This document shows, piece by piece, positions 1 through 11,400 of a stretch of DNA of 64,000 bases. The notes under the pieces are model-generated. The model made no database searches, was not told the DNA's origin, and saw only the letters and a program-made list of their open reading frames with translations. This DNA is from Bostrychus sinensis (taxonomy: Eukaryota > Chordata > Actinopteri > Gobiiformes > Eleotridae): assembly GCA_020698575.1 (NCBI GenBank), contig CM036251.1, forward strand, positions 12,316,288 through 12,380,287, read 5' to 3'. How positions within the stretch are numbered: position 1 is the first letter of the stretch; the number at the start of each line of letters is the position of its first letter. The translations under genes were made by a program, and so were the position numbers.

Positions 1-795
1 TGTTGAATATCTGTGTTAATTCAAAATTTACCAAATTTGGTCAGGATTACTATTTTTATGGGATGTTTCAAATTTTAGTCTCATTTGTCAATTCAGGTCT
101 ATAATGCACTGTGGTCAAACAATTGTTACACTCATGGTCTTTAGTACATTTTGGTTCCATTGACTTCCATTAAAAAAATATTTTTTTTATTGAACTGTAC
201 TGGCACAATAAAATTGTACTTTACAGGTCACAACCATTTCAATATAAGCCTCTGGTCTGAAATTTATATTTTTTCAGGATTATTCATCAGAGAGCCTAAA
301 ATTACCTATGTGGCTAAGGTCTCTATTATAAACTGTTTAAGTTATGTCGGTTTCTCTTGCACTGTCCACAACTGTGGGACGAAGACATAAATGACTCCAA
401 CAAAAATGGCCTGGGGGTGGAGGGGAGGGGTGTGGGTGTATGTGGGTGTATGGGTTGGGGGGAACCTAAAACAAAAACAGTTTTGGGTTCTCATCTGTCT
501 CTCACTCCCCGTCTCAAACAGCTCTCTCTTGAGTCCTTGACTCAAAATCAGACTCACACACTTTTAGAGGTTGATACACACATACTGATGTGAGAAATGT
601 TAAAAATATAATTGTTATAATCAGAGCTCAAGTTTACTAAAAATATTTGAGTAATTAAAAGGGAAAAAAATATTGTCATTAATATACTTTTAAGGATGTG
701 AATACTTTCGGTACTAAAAGACAACAATTGTAACATTTAAAAAAAAAAAAAGGGCCCCTGTTCAAAAAATACAGTAGCAAAATGGCACTTAAAGG
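1..795 (+). other. ptprz1 intron, AT-rich, no gene seen
   Basis: 5' part of the intron upstream of the TM exon. No exon-like ORF. The stretch 616-770 (ending in TTTCGGTACTAAAAG) resembles 2010-2150 on the far side of the hAT element, suggesting an old local duplication. Confidence 0.5.
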
Positions 796-803
796 GTTAA
801 AAA

Positions 804-1983
804 TAGGGCCGGGAATCGATAAAAAATCGCAAATTTGAAAAAAATTAATCGTACAAACACAAAAATGTAAATTTAGAACATTTATTTTGAATTAACCTTC
901 ACATACTTTACTGTAAACTTGTGCAATGCGAACAAAACCTGCAAAGAAAATAAATTAATAGTCTCTCTGAGACCTGTAACTCAGACAAAGTTTGCCTAAA
1001 TAAGGTACAACCCACAAATACACAAAACTTACCTAAAAAAGCATGTGTAATCTCTTTTAGAACTTTAACAAAAATAAGTTTAATTCTTCAATTAATAACA
1101 ATTGTTGTGGTTCACAACAGTGTAAATACTATGAACTGTGTTACTCCAGTGGTAATTGAACTCATCCTTACATAGACTGCACATAACTTTTGTTTTGTCT
1201 ACTGCTGTCTGGTGACGATTTGAAGCAGAATTGTCCATTTAGCAATGTGTCTTTATAGTCACTCATGTTGCTTTAGCTCGTTCACTTGTTGCATTAAGCT
1301 CGTTCCAGATGAACTGCGCCTCGCCTGGATTGTGAACGAGAGTGCACGGCGCAATGAGAGGAGGGGAAATACACCTGTACTGAAGTCGGACAGTTTGTGG
1401 CTCAGATCACGCACCATCACGCCCGAAATCCACTTCTCGCGTGTGTTGGTTTAAAACTGTAACTTTAGTCTGTTTTTTTTTTTTTAAAGAGGCGGGGGAA
1501 GAAGCAGAGGAGGGCAGTGAAGTGTCGTGCGTTACGTTTCTGATCAGCACTGAACTCAGATCCGTTCACCGCTGACAGGTGTCCGTTTTCCCATCATGCA
1601 CTGAGCCAAGCAGCCTCCGCAGTTGCTCCTGATGAACTGCGGCGGCTCAGGCGCTGGTCTCGTTTGGATCTCACGGTGACCGTCGCAGTTGTGGCATCAG
1701 AGCAAGTCAGGAACAAGTTGGACACAAATCAGACCGACACTGATAGAAACTGCGCAAGTCTGGCTCATCTCGAACGCGCCTGATGGATGGAAACGGAAAT
1801 GTGTCGTCTTCTACGCTTGCGCGGTGCATTTCTGCCCCGCTGGAAGACCCGTGGCGTGTTACTGCCTCAGTGTCGTCGTAATATTTTTGTTGTGATCAAA
1901 TTAATCGATGCGTCAATTGAAATTAACGCGATTAAATCAATACATTAACGCACTGCGTTAATGCGATAATTTTCCCAGCCCTA
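804..1983. mobile_element. hAT-type DNA transposon, non-autonomous, 1180 bp
   Basis: Starts TAGGGCCGGGAA and ends TTCCCAGCCCTA (11 of 12 inverted-repeat bases match), flanked by a perfect 8-bp target duplication GTTAAAAA at 796-803 and 1984-1991. Eight-bp duplications are the hAT hallmark. The ends also carry AT-rich ATCG/TTAACGCG motifs common in fish hAT repeats. No transposase ORF; interior coding potential is decayed or absent. Confidence 0.85.
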
Positions 1984-2355
1984 GTTAAAAATATTTAAAA
2001 AATATTAAAATATAATCGTTTTTGATAAGAATTGTAGTTAGTTAGAAGAACTGAGTAATTCAGAGTGGAAAAAAATATCATATTTATAACTTTAATGACA
2101 CTTAGGGAGTTGAGCACTTTTGGTACTGAGTGTAAGTTTGTTTTTTAAAGGGCTGCTTAGGGGATATATGCCATTTACTTGCCTTTGTATAAATGAGTCA
2201 AAGAGTCCCATCCCAGAGAGATGTTTAATGATTTTGTGTGTAAAAAAGTACTTGGTGGAAGCCCATAGTAAACAAACTAGTCCTTCCTAATGTTGCGTAT
2301 CAGTTTTGCTGTGTGTATTTTGTTGTATATATTAACATGTATTGTGTGTGTTCAG

Positions 2356-2494
2356 ATGCCAGTAACAGCAGCCACGAGTCCAGGGTGGGCTCCATCAGAG
2401 ACCGAGAGAGGAAGGCCGTGGTCCCGCTGGCCGTCATCTCCACTCTCACTGTGGTCGGCCTCATTGTCCTCATCAGCATCTTCGTCTACTGGAG
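2356..2494 (+). CDS. ptprz1: ptprz1 exon: transmembrane segment
   Basis: Encodes the membrane-proximal stretch DASNSSHESRVGS, basic residues (RDRERK), then a hydrophobic helix of about 22 residues (VPLAVISTLTVVGLIVLISIFV) ending in YWR. Acceptor ttcag, donor gtcagt. It begins with the last two bases of an Asp codon and ends inside an Arg codon. First exon of the gene present in the window. Confidence 0.92.
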
Positions 2495-5400
2495 GTCAGT
2501 CACATAAATATCCCTCCCACACCCCTAACTTTTTAGTCACACCTTTCGCTTAATGCACAAAAAAATGCAGCAATAAAGACTTCCATAGAAAAAGTATCTA
2601 ACTGTCAATATATCAATTTTTTTTTCATCGTTACAATGATTAACTTACGCCCTCACCCTCACCCTCACCCCACCACAGTACATAGCAAAAAAACATTCTG
2701 TTTATGAAATTTAACCCATTAAATTCCAGTTTTTGTGATTAAAAGTTGATTTCAAATCATGGCAAGAATAAAAAAAATATAGAATTTTTTTTCCTTTTTT
2801 CCTCTACTGATGTGCAGAGCTCAGTAGAGACTACATTTTGGATGTGTGCTCATGCATACACGAATAAAGTCATTTCTCCACAAACACTTTCACACCAATT
2901 TACACCAATTTTATCTTTTTTTTATATAATTTATAATTATAAAATAATTTATACAAACACTAAAGGGACAATTTCTCTATTTATACCTCTATCTACCATA
3001 TGAGGAAATGGCGCCACCTAGTAGAAAACAATAAAAAATAAAATTCCAATCCCTCACTATCATGAATCCATGAAATACTTGATAAAAATGTGAAATTATA
3101 TTGCAATGACTATAGATATTATAAAAATATCACTTGAATGGGAGTCAATGGCAAATCTATGCCATTTGAATCAACACAGCAAAAGTTATCCACAAAAAAC
3201 AGTTGCAAAAAAAAAAAAAAGTCTTAGGGGTGTAGGAGGATTATACACAAATATAGTTACCATATAAATAATAAAGAATGTACTGTGATGTGATGCAAGG
3301 CGAAACCCTTAAGGACATAGCTGGTATTGAAGTAAATTAAATTAATTTGGTGTGTGCCCTCCAGACCCATCATCTCTCCTGCACCTCTCGATGGGCATGA
3401 GGAGTGTTGGTGGGGAGGGGGTAGTTACTCCACACTCTCGGTTTTGTTCCGGGTTTAATCTGCCTCATCACGATCCACCGCTGATCTCCCATTGTGCCCT
3501 GTGTTTACGTTTGTGTTTCAACGCGTGTGTCCCAAACAAAATGCGGTTTGACAATGCCCGCTCAGTCTGTACTGTCTGTGCATCTGCCGCTGAATGACTA
3601 CCTCAAGAGGGTTTTTTTCTTTTTTTGATTTACCGTCGGACGACCTTGAGCGGTGCTGCTGTTTTTCCCGCTTTGAATAAGCAAATAGTGGATTGGTGCA
3701 AACAAAAGTTGAAAGACAAAATGCTGAAAAGTACATTTTTATGAGGGAAGACTGCACAATATGAGGAAAACATGTGTTAAAGACATGTTGAATGCTGCTC
3801 TAACAATAAGATTTGTGATTTTTTTATGCACTTTGCCATAGGAGAAGATAAAGTAATGTAGCAGTAGCAGTAATGTACAGAAATACAAGGCTTCATGGAA
3901 CTCATCAGTGCCTGCCCCCACAGATGCTAAAATAAAGTTCACATTCATTTTTCTCATAGACTTTTTGAAAAATCTGTATATTAAAAGTATAAAAGTGTAA
4001 CAGAGGTTAATCAGCTCTGGAGTAATTCATAGTGCAATTAATTTCAGTCAAAGAAATTAGCTTTAACTTCTAGGAAAAAAGATGAAATACAATTGTAGCT
4101 TTGCCTTTTTACAAGTTTCAGATTTTATTTTATTTTTTTATTAAAATTAATTGTGCTATGGTCATGAGTTACACCAGAGCTGATTAACCTTTTTGAATTT
4201 TTATGATTAAAAAAAAAAAAGAATTAAAGTAAAAGTTTTTTTGGTGGCAAAGTGGGAAGTAGTGGTAATAGTAGTAATGGTAAGAATGGTAGCAATAGAA
4301 GTAGCAGTAGTAATAGTACTAATGTCAGTGGTAGAAGTAGGAGTAGCAGTAGTAGTAGTAGTAATGGCAGCAGTAGTAGTAGTAGTAGTAACAGCAGTGG
4401 TAGAAGTAGGAGCAACAGTAGTAGTAGTAACAGCAGTAGTAGTAGTTGTAGTAGAAGCAGCAGCATTATTATTAGTAGTAGTATTAGTAGTAGTAGTACA
4501 TCAGTGGTAGTAGTAGGAACAGCAGCAGTAGTTGTAGTAGTAGTATTTGTGGCAGCAGTGGTAGTAGTAGAAGCAGCAGCATCATGAGTAGTTGTAGTCA
4601 TGGCAGCAGTAGTAGTAGTACATCAGGGGTAGTAGTAGGAGCAGAGGCAGTAGTAGTTATGGCAGCAGCAGCAGTAGTAGTTGTAGTCTTGACAGAAGTA
4701 GTAATAGTAGTAATGTCAGTGGTAGTATTTGTTCTACTGTACTAGTGGTGGAAGTAGCAGCAAATATTTACTAGTGCTTAAGTAAACTTTACATGCATGT
4801 TTTTTTCTTTTCTTCAATTAATCGTTTTATTGAGTACTTCTAGTTCTACTTAAAGTAAAATTATTTTGAATGAACTTTTACTTGGCTACAGATTTTGAGT
4901 ACTTCTTCCATCTCTGTTAAAAATAAAGCCTGGTCTGCAAAAAGTTCTTTACAAATGGACATTGCAGTTGTTGACACTGCAATAACATCTGAATAATAAA
5001 AAATAATTGATTTCACAAAGGTTTTATGCTTTCCTGACACCTTCCTGATGCAACCCTCTTCATTTATCCAGGCTTGGGAGTGGCATAAAGAGTACACAGG
5101 CTTGTGACTCCCTGTAGCTGGAGTAATGATACTGCAATAACTAACTTTTCTTCATATTATTCTGCAGCACCAAGAAGTTTCTGTCTTCCATTTGCTGATA
5201 ACATTTCCTGAGAACAACCCAGCCCACACTCAGACCGTGAAATAAGCAACTTCCAATCCAATCAAGGACACGCTGTAAACACTTTTAGTCCCATTTTTGA
5301 TCCGACTGTACATTTCTCATCTGGCACAAGGACATATTGTTCATGTTGTGCGCTTGTCGTGTTGTTGTACCTCCAAGATTGAGCAGTGCTAAGCCGGTAA

Positions 5401-8400
5401 TCGTCCGAGGAGCAGGGGGAGGGATTAGTGCTTGTCCCGTTGGTGGACGTACCTCTGTGTGGAGCCCGCTGTGTGTCCACTCTGAAAAGGACATCCCGGT
5501 TGGATTATGTCAGACACAGAGAGAGTGGTGTCAGGGAGTTGTAGGCCACCAAGCACTAATCCCAAACTCACTAACCACAATGCAGTGCTCATTTGGACTT
5601 CTGCTGCTGCTCGGTTTGAGAGAGCCAGACTTAGAGACTGACAAGTTAAAAAACAAGCACAAGTTTTTCAACAGTCAAAAAATAGTATAAAGTAAAAACA
5701 AATTGAATATTGCTGACATTTATGATGTAATTCATTAATGCCTAACTATACAATATGTTAAGTGTTAATTCTTGCTCTGTATTACTTAAGAATTTTACAA
5801 TGGCTCTTTTTTTTAAAAACACGGCTTATTAAATATTGTTTAAAAAATGTTTAATCTTGTTTTGGACCCAAATTATTAAATCTATAGTTGATAATATGAA
5901 TACTAATCTTAAGTATAAACAGAGAAATATGTCTACTTTTTAAATTCAGTAATAGTAAGTAATATTGAATATACGTATAAGTTATAATCGCTAAAGATCA
6001 TAAACATAAATGTAAATTTAGACTTCTATTTGACCTCTCCATTGAGATTTTTTTTTTAACTTTCAGAGATGCAGAGTTGTGAAAATATTTTGATATAGAA
6101 CAATGCAATCAATCCAGCTACTGTGTACTTTGTATGTACAACATATAAATTGTATATTTTATAAAATTCTGTTTGTTGAGGGGCTGTGTATCTTGATTGG
6201 TCGTATGTCTGCCCTGTTGCATTCAGAGGTAGTTTAATCTGCATCTTATTTAATTCAACTTAAATCATCATTGACTAATTCTTTTTACAGAATAGAAAAA
6301 GATGTAGGATTGCTATTCAGGCTGCTTATCTGAGAGTGACTTTTGAATGGGGACATACTGTGCAATGTTTTTTTTTTTTTTTTTTTTGGCATCAGAAATG
6401 AACTCCAACATAATGAAATAATCCCTGCTTTTCTGTATAATTAATAATCCCATTCAAAAAGTAACACACTTCAAACTCTGATATTTAACCTTACGTCAAA
6501 CATCCTTCAGGTCTGACATCAGAAAGTGTTTTGTTGTTATTTTGCCTGCAGCAGTGGCGGTGGCTGTGGTAATCCCTGAAGCTCATTTCTGGCCAAGACA
6601 ACACAGAGGCGAACTGATCCGGTTAAAAACTTGTCACGGATTAACTCATCATCTTTTTCCTTGTGTTTTGGGAAGATTACCGTGTATTGGCCAAAATCTG
6701 GGCTAACGCACTGCTCCGTAGAAACAAACGCATCTTGTGTCTCAAAACCTTTTTCTAGGGTCATTACAAATATACAGCAGCATCTATTATTATTAAGATT
6801 TCATTTTGTACACATAAGGGTTATATCAGCTGTATTCTTTGTTGCTGCTTTTGAATGACAATCTCTGTGTATTTTGCATAATATCTCAAGCATTGCGAAT
6901 GAATTGCTTGAAATGTTATTGTATATTATATTATGTATTGTAAATGAAATATGGATGTTTTTGTGCAGAATGTGTTTCCAGACGGCTCACTTCTACATCG
7001 ACGACAGCTCATCTCCCAGAGTCATTTCTCCGACCAACGCTGGCCTCACTGAAGGTAACACACACCTGACACTACTTAACTACCACAACCAATACTACTA
7101 TTACTACTACTACTACTAACCAAACCTGGCTCCAGCCCATGACCTTCTATCCACGTTGCTACCTATGTGAAAAATACTTTAGTTACTTTGAGATTTTAAG
7201 TAAGTTTTTGTGAGAAATTTGAGTAAAGTATCTAAATGTAGTTACTTTCCACTGCTTTGAATAATGCTTTTAAAATTATGTCTGCCTGTCCTCCCATTGT
7301 TACCGTGGGTTCTCTCTGGGTACTCTGTCCAAAGACTTGCATGTGTTTGGGGAATTGGTGACTCAAAATTGCCCCTAGTGAATGAATGTGAGAGTGAATG
7401 GATGTCTGTCTGTGTATGTGTCTGTGTCAGTCCTGTGACTAACTTGGCCCTGTCCCGGGAGTACCCCGCCTGCGGCCCAAAGTTACTGGGATAGGCTTCA
7501 GTACCCGCAACCCCTAATGAGAATAAGCGGAAGAAGATGAAAGAAAAAAAAAATCATGAAAATGCTTGTTAAATCTACTTAAACTGTTTTATACAGTATT
7601 ATGTAACTAAATAATAATTACTACTCTAAAACACATTTTACATCAACTTGTAGCTCTGAATTTAGCTTTAACAACGCAATCCTGGAATAATCTTTCAATA
7701 TCATGTAAATGTTTTGACAACATCTGTCCATATTCTTCCCTTTCTCCACTGATGATTTTCTTTGTGTGCTCTTTTTTGTTTTGTTTTAAGATATATAGTT
7801 TAAGGCCTTTTTTGGCTTTATTAGATAGTGCAGTTGAGAAGCAACATGAAATCCTGGGGGAGGGAGCGGGAAGTCGTGAATCCAGACAGAATCCAGACTT
7901 GAACCCACGACGCTGAGGGAGGCTGTAATTGCCTTGTATTTGCGTCGCATCTCTACCACTGAGCAATACCACGGCGCTTTGTGTTCTATTTCTGTGTAAC
8001 TAGATATAAAGTGTGAAAAAATTATCCCTTTATTGTTGAGCAACAGCCATTATTTCCATGTTGACAAGTTACTGTTATTTATATTCTATGCATTAAAATT
8101 GATCAAATTTTTTTATTGTCTACCATATATTTGTATTTTTTACTAAACGGAAATATAAAGGTAGATATTTTTATTACCAAAAGTTGTCTAACATTGCAAA
8201 ATTTATTTGAGTACATCTTTTTAAATCATTATGGTTTGTCCTATTCAGACTTGGTCCACAGTCACAGAGGTTAGGACCTCGGTAGGTCTAAACCAGGAGT
8301 AAACCAGGTCTAAACCAGGAGTAAACCAGGTCTAAACCAGGAGTAAACCAGGTCTAAACCAGGAGTAAACCAGGTCTAAACCAGGAGTAAACCAGGTCTA

Positions 8401-11400
8401 AACCAGGAGTAAACCAGGACTAAACCAGGAGTAAACCAGGACTGAACCAGAAAAAATACTCTAAACCAGGACTTATTTAAGAAAAAGACAGGACTAAATC
8501 AAGACTAAGCAAGGTCCAAACAAGGACTAAACCAGGACTAAACAAGGACTAAACCAGGACTAAACCAAGTCTAAATCAGGACTGAACCAGGACTAAACCA
8601 GGTCTAAACCAGGATTAAACCAGGAAAAAAAATACTCTAAACAAGGACTTATTTAAGAAAAAGACTACTAAAGACTAGTACTAAATCAAGACTAAACCAG
8701 GACTAAATAAGGACTAAACCAGGTCTAAACCAGGTCTAGAAAAGTACCAAACCAGGATTAAACAAGGACTAAACCAGGACTAAACTGGCTGTCAACATGC
8801 TGGACCTCAGCATTTCTAAAATCCGGTGTATAGCCCTGGTTGAACACTGTGATCCAGTTTAATAAATACTTGCTGGTATTAATATTTAATATCCTGTTTT
8901 TGGGTTCGTCAGATGAAAAGACTGTGTTTCCAGTGAAGGACTTTGTCAAACATGTGGCAGATCTTCATGACATGCACGGTTTCCAGAGAGAGTTTGAGGT
9001 AGGACAAATAAATGCAATATTTAATGAACAAATGAACGTAATGTTGCATGCAGGTGAGTGTTTGAGGTCTGCATGTTGAATGGTTAAGTTCTTAAAACAA
9101 AAAAAGAGAGACAGTGGCACTGAGGAAAAGACAGGAGGCAGTGTTGAAGATGTTGAGATTATTTTTGGGAGTGAGGAGGATGGATGGTATTAGGAATGTG
9201 TACATCAGAGGGACAGCCCATGTGAGATATTTTGGAGATAAAGTCAGAGATAAACTTGTGTGAGAGAAGAGGATGCAGAGAACAGGCTTAGATGGAGGCA
9301 GATGATTGGCTATGAAACAAACAGCCCCAAAGTGAAGACGAAGCATCATAGTCATTTTATTATTGTTTTATAATTTAAATGTAAAGTTGTTAAATGTTTG
9401 TAATGCGTCTCTTTATAGAAACAGTTTTGGTAAAGACATCTATGTGCCATATCTTTTATTTATTAGTAATATAGCTTCAACTGTTTGGGCCTACAATTGC
9501 GTCATGACTAAAAGGAAACTGAAATTGAATAGGTTTTCTTTAGTAAAACTACTAATTGATAAGAAGCAATGTCCATTTTCCATTAGGCTGTTTTGGCTTT
9601 TGCAGGACAAGTCTTTACCTAAACTCTTGGCATGATTTTGTACTTGTTTTTGTGTGTCTTTTGTGTGTAATTTGTCATTTCTACGCCTCTTTGTTTCGGC
9701 TGTGTTGTCACGGAAACGTCCCGCTGACCGTTGGCTGCTTCCTTACTTCCTGTTTGTAGATCCTGAAGGAGAGCTACGAGGTAAGACTGTCCCTGCACCG
9801 TGTCTGCATCTGTCCCGTCTGCATGGCCACCACTGGACACTAAGATGTTTTATTATTCTGTGTATCAGCTTGATTAATGTTTAAATAAGAAATATAAATG
9901 AATAGATAAGGTTTGAAAAACATCCAGAAAGTGATGCAAAGGAGCTGGAGGAATTTAAAATATATACAAATGTAATGCTGAGATGGGGTATACCCTAGGC
10001 CAGGGTTTCCAAACCTGGGGTACGGGGACATCTAGGGGTACGCAGGAACTTTACAGATGGTACTTGGAGTTATTTCACAATTCATTTCCAAGATGAAAAA
10101 TATTTGTGACCTATTTATATTGAACTACTAAAACCTATGAAAGACTGTGAAAAAGATTATATTTTGTTACATGTTTGTTAGGTTTAATGCCTGGTTTCAA
10201 ACAGGAGTAACTGAAATTATTTTAAGTTTTCTATTAAAATTATTATTTATTTTTATTTAAGTTAAATTTGAACATTAAAATATATAGTAAAAAAACAGGT
10301 GTAACAGGGGTTTCTATTGTTATATTTGTTTTTATTATTTTATTTTAAAGGCAGGCAGATTATTGCTTATCCATCCATCCATCTTCTTCCGCTTTATCCG
10401 GGGCCGGGTCGCGGAGGCAGCAGTCTAAGCAGGGACACCCAGACATCCCTCTCCCCGGACACTTCCTCCAGCTCCTCAGGAGGAACCCCAAGGCGTTCCC
10501 AGGCCAGCCGAGAGACATAGTCCCTCCAGCGTGTCCTAGGTCTTCCCCGGGGCCTCCTCCCGGTGGGACATGCCCGGAACACCTCCCCAGGGAGGCGTCC
10601 GGGAGGCATCCGGAACAGATGCCCAAGTCACCTCAGCTGGCTCCTCTCGATGTGGAGGAGCAGCAGCTCTACTCCGAGCTCCTCCCGGGTAACCGAGCTC
10701 CTCACCCTATCTCTAAGGGAGCGCCCAGCCGCCCTGCGGAGGAAACTCATTTCGGCCGCTTGTATCTGGGATCATGTCCTTTCAGTCATGACCCAAAGCT
10801 CATGACCATAGGTGAGAGTAGGAACGTAGATCGACCGGTAAATCGAGAGCTTCACCTTTCGACTCAGCTCTTTCTTCACCACAACAGACCGATACAACGA
10901 CCGCATTACTGCAGACGCTCCACCGATCCGTCTGTCGATCTCACGCTCCATCCTTCCCTCACTCGTGATCAAGACCCCGAGATACTTAAACTCCTCCACT
11001 TGAGGCAGGAACTCTCCTCCAACCTGGAGAGGGCAAGCCACCCTTTTCCGGTCGAGAACCATGGCCTCGGACTTGGAGGTGCTGATTCTCATCCCAGCCG
11101 CTTCACACTCTGCTGCAAACCGTCCCAGTGCACACTGAAGGTCCTGGTTTGATGAAGCCAACAGGACAACATCATCCGCAAAAAGCAGAGATGAAATCCT
11201 GTGGTTCCCAAACCAGACTCCCTCCGGCCCTTGGCTGCGCCTAGAAATTCTGTCCATGAAAATTATGAACAGAGGGCAGCCCTGCCGGAGTCTAACATGC
11301 ACCGGAAACAGGTCCGACTTACAACCGGCAATGCGAACCAAACTCCTGCTCCGGTCATACAGGGACCGGACAGCCCTTAACAAAGGGCCTCGGACCCCAT

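Noticed and set aside
2290..2553. 87-codon ORF starting MLRISFAVC over the TM exon
   Set aside because: Wrong frame; the phase set by the neighbouring exons gives the DASNSS...YWR reading with a proper membrane helix.
4224..4601. 125-codon minus ORF of poly-Leu/Thr and plus-strand poly-Ser and poly-Val ORFs
   Set aside because: Translation of the AGT triplet repeat; open in several frames on both strands, no splice context.
7786..7985. tRNA gene on the minus strand
   Set aside because: A- and B-box-like motifs are present, but spacing and stems do not form a tRNA; fits a tRNA-derived SINE.
8284..8785. CRISPR-like regular array
   Set aside because: Units are contiguous with no unique spacers; it is a minisatellite in a vertebrate intron.
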